DNA of 64,000 nt, from contig NZ_JAAZQL010000011.1 in NCBI RefSeq assembly GCF_012275515.1, positions 1 through 64,000 of the forward strand, in the 5' to 3' direction. Under the pieces are notes generated by a model, which saw only the letters and a program-made list of their open reading frames with translations, made no database searches and was not told the DNA's origin. Origin of the DNA: Novosphingobium sp. SG707. GTDB lineage: Bacteria > Pseudomonadota > Alphaproteobacteria > Sphingomonadales > Sphingomonadaceae. The translations under genes were made by a program, and so were the position numbers. Of this stretch, positions 1-8,217 are shown piece by piece (within the stretch, counting starts at the first letter, position 1; every line of letters starts with the position of its first letter).

Positions 1-95
1 TATCTGACTTGAAAGTTCGTTGAAGCACTTTAACCTGTTGAAATTCGAAGGGTTAGCATACGGATTGAGGCTATGGTGGCCCAAGCCGCTGAGCT

Positions 96-430
96 TTAGA
101 TGGATTGTTCCCAGTCCTTGGCGAGCTGACGGCATCGACCGAGCCATGCGAATGTGCGTTCAATGACCCATCGCCTTGGGAGCACTTCGAAACCTCGGGT
201 CTTTTCGGATCGCTTGATGATTTCGAGGCTCCAGTCGCGGTTGCCTTGCGAGGCGTTTGCGGAGTTTGTCGTCCGCATAGCCGCCATCGGCAAAGACATG
301 GCGCCGTACACCTCCCTGCGTCCGCCCGCCTTCCTCAAGGATCGACTTCAACCAGCGAGCCAGCGAAGTGCTCGTGGCCCGTCTCGCGATAGAGCATGCC
401 CCAATGAGCGAAAAGATCATGCGGCAAGTC
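96..430 (-). pseudogene. IS5-family transposase, C-terminal remnant
   Basis: The minus strand encodes the C-terminal signature of an IS5-family DDE transposase, with HVFADGGYADDKLR in one frame and GFEVLPRRWVIERTFAWLGRC in another. The two conserved blocks lie in different frames, so there is at least one frameshift near position 250. No intact N-terminal half is visible upstream (about 430-573 is not recognisable). It is a dead fragment bordering the catabolic cluster. The family call rests on the conserved ERTFAWLGRCRQLAKD(W/F)E block. Confidence 0.8.
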
Positions 431-572
431 TTCAGACGCAATCCGTTTAGGAATTCCCGATCTGGTGGAAAAGTAGGCTGGTTCAGGGCGATCAGACCTT
501 TGAACCATTGCAGGGCAGGGAAGGGCCCGATGGCAAGTTCCATATACGTCAAACAACGCACTAGGTGACTCA

Positions 573-592
573 ATAGTTTGATGCAAAACTAT
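573..592. promoter_or_regulatory. Candidate operator, inverted repeat ATAGTT-N8-AACTAT
   Basis: A perfect 6-bp inverted repeat with an 8-bp spacer lies 38 bp before the start of the TonB receptor gene at 631. The same repeat with the same spacing occurs at 34589-34608, upstream of a decapitated TonB receptor gene. The dyad size fits a LysR-type or similar dimeric regulator site. Which regulator binds is not known. Confidence 0.45.
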
Positions 593-630
593 ATGGCGAG
601 TTAGGCAGGTGTCATAAAGGGGGAGGCGTA

Positions 631-3600
631 ATGCGTAAGGAAAAGCAATCAAACTTCGCGAATTTGTATTGGTATAAAAATTATATAAAGACATCGGTTG
701 GTACTATCCTTGTTTCATCAACAATCTTCGTGTCGAATGCTTCTGCCCAATCGGAAGGCGGCTCAAACATCGGTATTCAATCCCGAGAAGTATCTCAGGG
801 CAGCGATGCAATCGTCGTAACCGGGTCAAGAATTTCACGGCGGGATTACACGGCCACAAGCCCAATCGTCACGGTTTCGGCGGAAGCCCTGTCGAAAAAT
901 GCGAACGCCGAGCTCGAAGCATCACTTAACAAAATGCCCCAGTTCAATGCCGGCCAGACAGCATTCTCGGCCTCCTTCAATTCCCCGGGCATCGCTACTC
1001 TTAACCTGCGCGGATTGGGGGCATCGCGCAATCTGGTCCTGCTCGATGGCAAGCGGCTGCAACCGGCTACTGCCGCCGTCGAGATTGACGTCAACACCAT
1101 TCCATCAGTGCTCATCGGCAACATCGAGGTGATTACGGGAGGCGCATCCGCTGTTTACGGGTCCGACGCCATTTCAGGCGTCGTTAATTTTCAGTTAAGG
1201 CGCGATCTGAAGGGTTTTGTTGGGTCGCTTCGGTCGGGTGTCACCTCACGGGGAGATGGGCGTAATACCGATGTCTCTCTGGGCGGCGGCTTCAATTTCG
1301 CTGAAGGCAGGGGCAAGTTCATCGGCGCGGTCGAATATTACAAGCGTGATGGTATCTATCGCCGCGATCGTCCGTTCTTCCGGTCCGGCTTCAATGGCGG
1401 CGGGGGGGCCTCTTCCAACGTCACACCTTTGGGCACGCTGATCACGGATTCGAGCAATTTACCCTCTGCTGCCGCGCTCTCAGGTGTCTTTGCACGATAT
1501 GGCTATTCAGGATCGTTTCCGGGTTCCGCATCCTATGGTTTTAACCCGGATGGCACACTGTTCAAGGCGAGCGGCGGGATCGTCAATTACCGAGGGCCGG
1601 GGGTTGATTCCGGCTACTCGACCAATGCTGCGGGATCGCTTTATTACAATCCGGATGCCGAGCAGATCCTTCAGTCGCCAATGGAACGCTTTGCCGCCTT
1701 TGGCCGGGCCGAATTCGATGTTGGCGGAGACATAACGGCTTATGCGCAAGGACAGTTCACCTATTACACGACGACCGTGAACGGTTCGGGTGCCTTGTCC
1801 ATATCGCCGACAAACCCGATCCTGCCGGTGACCAATCCCTTCATTCCTAAGGACCTGGCGGCAGTGCTTGCCTCGCGCCCAAGGCCGACAGCCGATTTCG
1901 GTATCACAAAGCGCTTTACCGATATTTTGGGGCAGAGAACAGCGAAGAATGACACCTATACCTATCAGGTGATCGCAGGTCTGCGCGGCAAGATCAATGG
2001 CGGTGCGCTGACCTGGGATGTCTACGGTTCGCATGGCCATACGTCGATGACGGCGAACATGTACAATGGCGCCTTCAGCCTGCCGGCGCTCGAGATTTTG
2101 CTGAGGGCGCCCGATGGCGGTGCTTCGATCTGCAGCGGTGGATTTAACATTTTTGGTTCGGCAAGCGTTTCCCAGTCGTGCAAGGATTATATCCGCCGCT
2201 CTCTTATCAGTCGTACCAGCCTTACCCAAGACGTTGTGGAGGGCACCATTCAGGGCGGTCTCTTTAAGCTGCCCGCCGGCAATATGCGTTTCGCCGCCGG
2301 TGCAAGCTATCGGCGCAATAGTTACGCGATCGATCCCGATCCGGCGCTTCTGGACAATCCGCCGCTGGTGGTGGCTTCCTTGTCGATGGCCCCGACCAGG
2401 GGAAGCACTGCGGTCAAGGAAATCTATGGGGAACTACTGGTCCCGGTATTTGCGGACATGCCGGGGGTCAAATCGCTCGAACTGGATCTGGCCGGCCGCT
2501 ACTCGCATTACGATACCAGCGGCACGATCTGGACTTATAAGGGTGATGTGAATTGGGCTGTCGCAGGCGGGTTCGCGCTACGGGCGGGGTATCAGCGCGC
2601 GGTTCGCGCGCCCAATGTCGGCGAGTTGTTCCTGGGGCGCCAGGCTGGCTCTGTGGGCACGAACCTTGGCAGCCCCACCAGCGGTGGTGGTGACCCTTGC
2701 GACGTGCGGTCATCCTATCGCCGGGGAACGAATGCCTCGCAGGTTCGCGCCTTGTGTCTTGCGCAAGGCGTGCCGGCCAGCTCGGTCGATAGCTATATTC
2801 TTGAGTACAACCAGATTACCGCTGTTGCCCAAGGCAATAAGGCTCTCAAACCTGAAAGTGCCGATACCTATACGGCAGGAATTACTTGGCAGTCGCCGTT
2901 CCACAGTGTGGGACTTAAAAACCTCCAGCTCTCGATTGATTACTATAATATCAAGTTGAAGGATGCCATCGGTGTCATCGGTGCGAACACCACGCTCTAT
3001 AACTGCTTCAATGCTAACAACAGCAATCCGACCTATTCATCTGACAATGTCTATTGTCGTCTTGTGCCTCGTTATGCGGATGGAAGTGTCGCGGAAGTTA
3101 GCCAGACCTACCTCAACCTGGGTGGCTATCAGGTGAGTGGCGTCGATGGGCAGGTTAATTGGGCTCTCAACCTTGCCGATGCAGGGATTGCGAGTGCAGG
3201 TAAAATTCGGATTGGTTCTGTCATTTCCTATCTCGACAGATTCATCATCAGAGACCTGCCCACCGGACCGGGGCTCAATTATGCGGGAACGATACGAAGC
3301 GGCATTGGCAATCTTGCCAGATGGCGTGCCACCAGCACCTTCTCTTATGACCTCGAACAATTCGGCATCGGTGCGCGCTGGCGATATCTGTCGGGCATGA
3401 AGGATGTGACTGCGGTCACGACGCCGCAGAATGTGCAGCCTGGAGTTTCCGCCTATAGCATCTTCGATGTCTTCGGCAGCGTTACTGTCAATAAAAAGTT
3501 CAAGATCAGCGCGGGCATCGACAACATCACCGACAGAAGTCCCGAAGCACTGGCCGGGGTGTCCGGCTCCACTGACTCGGGTACCTACGATCCGCTAGGT

Positions 3601-3636
3601 CGGCGGTTCTATATCGATTTGCGATTGAATTTTTGA
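631..3636 (+). CDS. TonB-dependent receptor
   Basis: A 1001-residue outer-membrane receptor of the type that imports scarce substrates with TonB/ExbBD energy. It has an extended, basic N-terminus followed by a hydrophobic segment (about residues 20-38) ending ASAQ, a TonB-box-like DAIVVTGSRI near residue 60, a plug domain (LNLRGLGASRNLVLLDGKR; GGASAVYGSDAISGVVNF) and a long beta-barrel that ends in an aromatic-terminated strand (FYIDLRLNF). A strong GGGGGAGG ribosome site precedes ATG 631. The stop overlaps the start of the tannase-family gene (TGATG), so the receptor is probably co-expressed with two secreted-type esterases and takes up their ester substrate or product. The substrate cannot be read from sequence. 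Confidence 0.93.
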   Translation: MRKEKQSNFANLYWYKNYIKTSVGTILVSSTIFVSNASAQSEGGSNIGIQSREVSQGSDAIVVTGSRISRRDYTATSPIVTVSAEALSKNANAELEASLNKMPQFNAGQTAFSASFNSPGIATLNLRGLGASRNLVLLDGKRLQPATAAVEIDVNTIPSVLIGNIEVITGGASAVYGSDAISGVVNFQLRRDLKGFVGSLRSGVTSRGDGRNTDVSLGGGFNFAEGRGKFIGAVEYYKRDGIYRRDRPFFRSGFNGGGGASSNVTPLGTLITDSSNLPSAAALSGVFARYGYSGSFPGSASYGFNPDGTLFKASGGIVNYRGPGVDSGYSTNAAGSLYYNPDAEQILQSPMERFAAFGRAEFDVGGDITAYAQGQFTYYTTTVNGSGALSISPTNPILPVTNPFIPKDLAAVLASRPRPTADFGITKRFTDILGQRTAKNDTYTYQVIAGLRGKINGGALTWDVYGSHGHTSMTANMYNGAFSLPALEILLRAPDGGASICSGGFNIFGSASVSQSCKDYIRRSLISRTSLTQDVVEGTIQGGLFKLPAGNMRFAAGASYRRNSYAIDPDPALLDNPPLVVASLSMAPTRGSTAVKEIYGELLVPVFADMPGVKSLELDLAGRYSHYDTSGTIWTYKGDVNWAVAGGFALRAGYQRAVRAPNVGELFLGRQAGSVGTNLGSPTSGGGDPCDVRSSYRRGTNASQVRALCLAQGVPASSVDSYILEYNQITAVAQGNKALKPESADTYTAGITWQSPFHSVGLKNLQLSIDYYNIKLKDAIGVIGANTTLYNCFNANNSNPTYSSDNVYCRLVPRYADGSVAEVSQTYLNLGGYQVSGVDGQVNWALNLADAGIASAGKIRIGSVISYLDRFIIRDLPTGPGLNYAGTIRSGIGNLARWRATSTFSYDLEQFGIGARWRYLSGMKDVTAVTTPQNVQPGVSAYSIFDVFGSVTVNKKFKISAGIDNITDRSPEALAGVSGSTDSGTYDPLGRRFYIDLRLNF

Positions 3637-5213
3637 TGCGCTGGCGCACCGTTTTCATCGCAATCTCTGGCGGCTCTCTTCTGGGGGCCGCCAGTCCTTG
3701 CTGGGCCAAAGGAGGGTCAGCGGCGCAGGAGGTGATCAATCCAGCGGACAAATGCTCGGCGCTTGCCGTCCTGACTCTGCGCGATGGCCGCGTCACGCAG
3801 GTTTCGCACCGCGCCGCCTCGGCGGGGCAAGCTGGGTTCTGCGAAGTACATGCCACTGTCGCGCCCGAGCATGATGTGATCGTGCGGCTGCCCGACCGCT
3901 GGCGGGGCCGCTATGTCCAGTTCGGCGGCGGCGGCTTTGATGGCTTCATCCCCTCGGTCTCCACACCCAGCAGCGGGATCATTGCCAGCGGGCATAATTT
4001 GGCGGAGGAGGGCTATGCTGTGGCAGTCTCCAACGGCGGGCATCGGCGCGAACATTTCGCGCAGGGCAGCTTTTCCTCGGATCGCGGCCTCTCGCTCAGC
4101 TATGCCACGGCCAAGATTTTTGACACCGATCAGGTCAGCCAGCAGTTGATCGAAGCTTACTATGGCTCGGCGGCGTCCTACCGCTATTTCGCGGGCTGTT
4201 CCAACGGAGGGAAGAATGCTTCGGTGGCGGCGGCTTATTTCTCCGGCCAATATGACGGGGTCATCGGCGGGGACGGTCCGTTGGGGCTGGCAGGAGACGA
4301 GGCGGGCGGGGGCGATCTGACGGGCTACACCGTCAAATGGATCGATACATTCCAGCAGGGCATGACCATCTCCCCTGCCATAGGCAATCTGATCTACGCC
4401 GAGCAATTGCGTCAATGCGATGGCCTTGATGGGCTGAAGGACGGGATCATCGCCGATCCGGCGCGCTGTGCCCGCCAGCTGGATCTGTCGGTCCTTTCCT
4501 GCAAGCCGGGCGGCGGCTCCGCTCTGTGTCTTTCGCCTCAGGATCTTGCGGTGATCGCGCGCAGACGGCAGCCCTACAGGCTGAACGGCAAGGTGGTCGG
4601 CGCGCCATGGGGCATTGATAATCCGGGCGAAACCGGCGGGCCCGAGGTTGCCGCAGCCAATGTGGCGATCGCCTTTCATCTAGCCAGTCCTGTCGAGTTG
4701 GATCGCTTCCCTGTCGCGGAGAGCTATGCTGACATAGCGGCAGGCCTTGACGGGGTCTATCACATGACCGGCGGTCTGGACGCGGTGGCGCGCTATATCG
4801 ACCAGGGCGGCAAGCTGATGCTCTTCCACGGCTGGGAAGACACCGGTGTTCCACCACAGGGCAGCGTGGATTTCTACCGGAAACTGCGTCAGGTTGCCAC
4901 CGTGAAGGGGCGTGACAATGCCCGCCTCTACATGGTTCCAGGCATGAAACACTGCCGCGGGGGTAATGGCGCGGATTCCGCCGAACTGCTGCCTGTCATG
5001 GCGCGCTGGGTCGAAGAGGTCATAGCGCCCGGCTCGCCGAATAATCCGATGCTGGCATGGAAGCGGCAGGAGGGCGTCGCTTCGGGCGATGTAGTGCGCA
5101 ACCGGCTCGAACAGTCCGTCATGTCACGCCCGCTCTGTGCCTATCCACTCGTGGCCATCTACAAGGGGGGCGCCGTGATGTCCCATCACAGTTTTGTCTG
5201 CAGAAAGGACTGA
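3636..5213 (+). CDS. Tannase/feruloyl esterase family hydrolase
   Basis: A serine hydrolase of the tannase/feruloyl esterase family, which cleaves ester bonds of phenolic acids such as gallate or ferulate esters. The signal peptide ends near ASPCWAKG. The family CS-D-HC arrangement is visible: GCSNGG with the nucleophile Ser next to Cys (about residue 187), Asp in FHGWEDTGVPP (about 401) and His next to Cys in MKHCRGG (about 437). ATG 3636 overlaps the receptor stop in TGATG, so I prefer it to the TTG one codon upstream. A paralogue follows after 4 bp. Location is likely periplasmic or outer-membrane associated. The exact ester substrate is unknown. Confidence 0.9.
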   Translation: MRWRTVFIAISGGSLLGAASPCWAKGGSAAQEVINPADKCSALAVLTLRDGRVTQVSHRAASAGQAGFCEVHATVAPEHDVIVRLPDRWRGRYVQFGGGGFDGFIPSVSTPSSGIIASGHNLAEEGYAVAVSNGGHRREHFAQGSFSSDRGLSLSYATAKIFDTDQVSQQLIEAYYGSAASYRYFAGCSNGGKNASVAAAYFSGQYDGVIGGDGPLGLAGDEAGGGDLTGYTVKWIDTFQQGMTISPAIGNLIYAEQLRQCDGLDGLKDGIIADPARCARQLDLSVLSCKPGGGSALCLSPQDLAVIARRRQPYRLNGKVVGAPWGIDNPGETGGPEVAAANVAIAFHLASPVELDRFPVAESYADIAAGLDGVYHMTGGLDAVARYIDQGGKLMLFHGWEDTGVPPQGSVDFYRKLRQVATVKGRDNARLYMVPGMKHCRGGNGADSAELLPVMARWVEEVIAPGSPNNPMLAWKRQEGVASGDVVRNRLEQSVMSRPLCAYPLVAIYKGGAVMSHHSFVCRKD

Positions 5214-5217
5214 CGTC

Positions 5218-6810
5218 ATGAGTTTATTCAAGATCATCAAACTGGGTATGGCGGTCAGCCTTGGCGCTATCGCGTGGAGCGGGGCGCAATCCTCAGTCGA
5301 TGCACCAACCTCCGATCAGTTCAGACAGCGTTGCGAAACATTGTCGTCGCTGAAGCTTCGACACGGTACGCTCACATCGACCAGATACGTGCCAGCAAAA
5401 GGGGAAGCGGGCGGCTATTGCGACGTAGCGGCGACTGTAGCTCCTTCAACCGACATTGTGGTGCGGCTGCCCGATCGTTGGGCCGGACGCTATCTCCATC
5501 TCGGCGGTGGGGGGATGGACGGCTTTCTGCCCAAGCTCGATGTGCCGAGCAGCCCGATGGTATCGAGCGGGCGCAATCTCGCAGATTCCGGCTATGCGGT
5601 GATTGCCTCGAATGGTGGTCATCGGAGGGAGGATTTTCCGGACGCCAGCTTCGCAGGAGACCGCGGGCTGCTGCTGAGCTATGCCAACGGCAAGATTTAT
5701 GACACTGATATGGTCGGCTCCGAGGTCGTGAAGGCTATTTACGGCGAAGACCCCAGATATCGCTATTTCGCAGGATGTTCAAATGGCGGGCGAAATGCCT
5801 CCACGGTGGCAGCCGATTATGGCGATTTCTATGATGGCATCATCGGCGGTGATGGCATATGGGGTGAAGCGGCTGACGATGTTGGGGGAGCTGACCTTGC
5901 TGGCGCGGTAACAAAATGGGTGCAGACAGCTCAAATCGGCAAGGTCTTCTCGGCGGCACAGGGCGCGGCGGTGGTACAGGAGCAACTGCGCCTGTGTGAT
6001 CCGTCCGATGGGCTGAAGGATGGCATCATCGCAGATCCCGAGTCATGTCGCATCGATATGAGGCGCTTGCAGTGCAAGCCCGGAGAAGCTGGCGCCTGTC
6101 TGGGCGATGCACAGATCGAGGCCTTGAAGCTCTATAGGACGGATCTTGTCCTCAATGGCAAGATTACCGGCGCCCGCTTCGGACTCGTCGACCCCTCTTT
6201 TCTCAATGATGGGCTTGCCCGCTCACATCTCTCGATGATTTCTCAGGGCGGCGCCGGTTCTCGACCGGGCGACGTGGATCTGGCTAGGGAGTATCCCAAT
6301 TTCAAGCGCTTTTTCGAAGGGATGCTGCATATGAGCGGCAGCTTGCCTAAGATTGCGCATTACCTCGATCGCGGCGGCAAGTTGATGATCTTTCATGGCT
6401 GGGATGACGCAGAAGTTCCACCCTATACCAGCGTGAACGCGTTCAAGGCCTTGAACAGAAGTTATCGAAAAGCGGCTGGGAATGCCCGACTCTACATGGT
6501 TCCATCGATGGCTCATTGCCGCGGCGGAGACGGTGCGGATGCTTCCGATCTGATCGGCGCCATGACGCTCTGGGTGGAAAAGGGTATCGCGCCTGGGACT
6601 GCTGCCAATCCCTTGGTGGCCTGGAAGCGCCCTCCGGCAGGGGCTACTCCGCGCCCGGGTATGGTCGGAGATCCGCTATTCCAGTCCCGCAGGACCGCAG
6701 TTTTGGAGCGGCCTCTTTGCGAGTACCCGAGGACCCCGCGCTACATTAAAGGCGACCACAATCAGGCCGCGAGCTTCAGCTGCGTCATGCCAAAGGGAAC
6801 CGCGACTTGA
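5218..6810 (+). CDS. Tannase/feruloyl esterase family hydrolase (second copy)
   Basis: A second member of the tannase/feruloyl esterase family, about 530 residues, clearly homologous to the preceding gene over its whole length (shared blocks GGGGxDGF, SNGGHRREDF, GCSNGG, GKLMIFHGW, MxHCRGG). The nucleophile Ser lies at about residue 186, Asp at about 396 (FHGWDDAEVPP) and His at about 431 (MAHCRGGDGAD). The N-terminal signal peptide is hydrophobic (MAVSLGAIAWSGAQS). AAGGA upstream of ATG 5218 supports this start. The pair probably arose by tandem duplication and may have diverged in acyl or alcohol specificity. It is the last gene of the receptor-esterase operon. Confidence 0.9.
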   Translation: MSLFKIIKLGMAVSLGAIAWSGAQSSVDAPTSDQFRQRCETLSSLKLRHGTLTSTRYVPAKGEAGGYCDVAATVAPSTDIVVRLPDRWAGRYLHLGGGGMDGFLPKLDVPSSPMVSSGRNLADSGYAVIASNGGHRREDFPDASFAGDRGLLLSYANGKIYDTDMVGSEVVKAIYGEDPRYRYFAGCSNGGRNASTVAADYGDFYDGIIGGDGIWGEAADDVGGADLAGAVTKWVQTAQIGKVFSAAQGAAVVQEQLRLCDPSDGLKDGIIADPESCRIDMRRLQCKPGEAGACLGDAQIEALKLYRTDLVLNGKITGARFGLVDPSFLNDGLARSHLSMISQGGAGSRPGDVDLAREYPNFKRFFEGMLHMSGSLPKIAHYLDRGGKLMIFHGWDDAEVPPYTSVNAFKALNRSYRKAAGNARLYMVPSMAHCRGGDGADASDLIGAMTLWVEKGIAPGTAANPLVAWKRPPAGATPRPGMVGDPLFQSRRTAVLERPLCEYPRTPRYIKGDHNQAASFSCVMPKGTAT

Positions 6811-6871
6811 CAATGGCTTGTGCGATCTAATGCACCGGAATGTAGCGGCCCAAGCCACGGCCACCCTAAGG

Positions 6872-7235
6872 GTGAGGTGGTGCCGCTTTTCTGGCCAGGG
6901 TGATAAGCTCAGCCTGACCTGAGGAATGGATTGGAATAAAGACGACGAGAAAGCGCTACAGTGCGGAGTTCAAGGCCAAGGTAGCGATGGAGGCGATCCG
7001 CGGCGATCTGACGCTGGCGGAACTGGCGGCAAGCATGGCTACACCATACCATGATCGGCACGTGGAAACGGCAGGCGATAGAAGGCATGGCCAGCCTGTT
7101 TGACGGTGGCGACCAGGCGGCCAAGGCTGCTGGCGAGGCCGAGATCGAGAAATTGCATGCCAAGATCGGTCAGTTGCTGGTGGAGCGAGATTTATATGTG
7201 GGCTGTTTTGTCAATGAGGACGTAGCCGAATAAAC
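6872..7235 (+). pseudogene. IS3-family orfA remnant with one IS end
   Basis: Positions 6872-6914 carry an IS-end-like sequence (GTGAGGTGGTGCCGC onward) that recurs, slightly diverged, at 33691-33740 and inverted at 8061-8110. After it, one frame reads RKRYSAEFKAKVAMEAIRGD and, after a frameshift near 7045, a second frame reads TMIGTWKRQAIEGMASLF and ends IEKLHAKIGQLLVERD. This is the orfA HTH and leucine-zipper part of an IS3-family element. orfB is absent. The element is non-functional. Confidence 0.8.
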
Positions 7236-7451
7236 AGCGGTCCCGACGGGGCCGCTTTGCCCGTGTGATGGAAATCAGCGGGGCGATCATCGGTGTGCAG
7301 TCGCGCGCCGGGCGCATCAACTTATATCCGGCAGTTCCATGACGGCTTGCCACAATCCTGTATGCACAGCACAGACGATCAAGGGAACGGTCTCATACTT
7401 TTTGCCGGTGCATGGCACCAATCGCGCTCTCGGGTCCCGTCTCCCCCGCAT

Positions 7452-8110
7452 TCAGGCCCTGGCCAGGGCCCGAAACTCCAAAGCTCTCGTGTCCAATTCG
7501 ACGCCGTCTGGTACCACACCGGCTTCAACGTATCGCCATAAGGCAATTGCCAACTTTCGGGCCATAGCTACCAGCATGATACGACGGATCCTTGGCGACT
7601 GCACTTTCGTGCGCGCCTTGTACCATTGTGTGAGTGGACTGTCCGGATGTCGGCTTTGCCATATCCATGCAATCTCGATGAAAATGCGCCGCGCCCAACT
7701 GTTCCCGGCTTTGGAAATGCCCTGACATCGAGATGTTGATCCTCTGTCAAACGCGCTGGGGGTCATCCCAAGGTAAGATCCCAGATGTGATCGGCTTTTG
7801 AACGTCCTGGCCAAAACCTCGCGAGCCATAACTGCGGCAGTTGTACCGCCAATGCCTGGTATCAAGCGGAGCATCTGGCGATTGGCTTCCACTCGGGGGG
7901 CCTGTGCGTCGGCAAGATCCCGTTCTTTCTCTACAGAACGGATTTGATCTTCCACACGGCAAGGCGGTCGTATTCGCGCTCAAATTCCTTGCGCAATCGG
8001 TCAGGTAAAGGCTGGCCTTCAGCGGTGATGAAGCATTTACACTCGCGGCATGATAACATCGGCCTGAGCTTAACTTCGCCGCAAATCTGTCCAGAAAGAC
8101 GAGACCACCC
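7452..8110 (-). pseudogene. IS110/IS1111-family transposase remnant
   Basis: The minus strand encodes the C-terminal transposase_20-type domain of an IS110-family element: LRLIPGIGGTTAAVMAREV, then HLGSYLGMTPS and QGISKAGNSWARRIFIEIAW. The upstream DEDD-type N-terminal catalytic domain is not intact; only uncharacteristic residues in broken frames fill 7956-8110. An IS-end sequence at 8061-8110, shared with 6872-6914 and 33691-33740, caps the fragment. It is inactive debris between two catabolic modules. Confidence 0.75.
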
Positions 8111-8217
8111 CAGATGGACACATGGCGATCGTCGTTCATGAGCCCACCCCAATTTCGTCAAGCGGGACCATAAGCTCGGGAAAGGAAGCCATGATCGCCG
8201 CTTGACGATAGAAAAGA

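Noticed and set aside
1507..2229. Long minus-strand open frame inside the first TonB receptor
   Set aside because: Shadow of the receptor gene; no domain pattern, signal or ribosome site.
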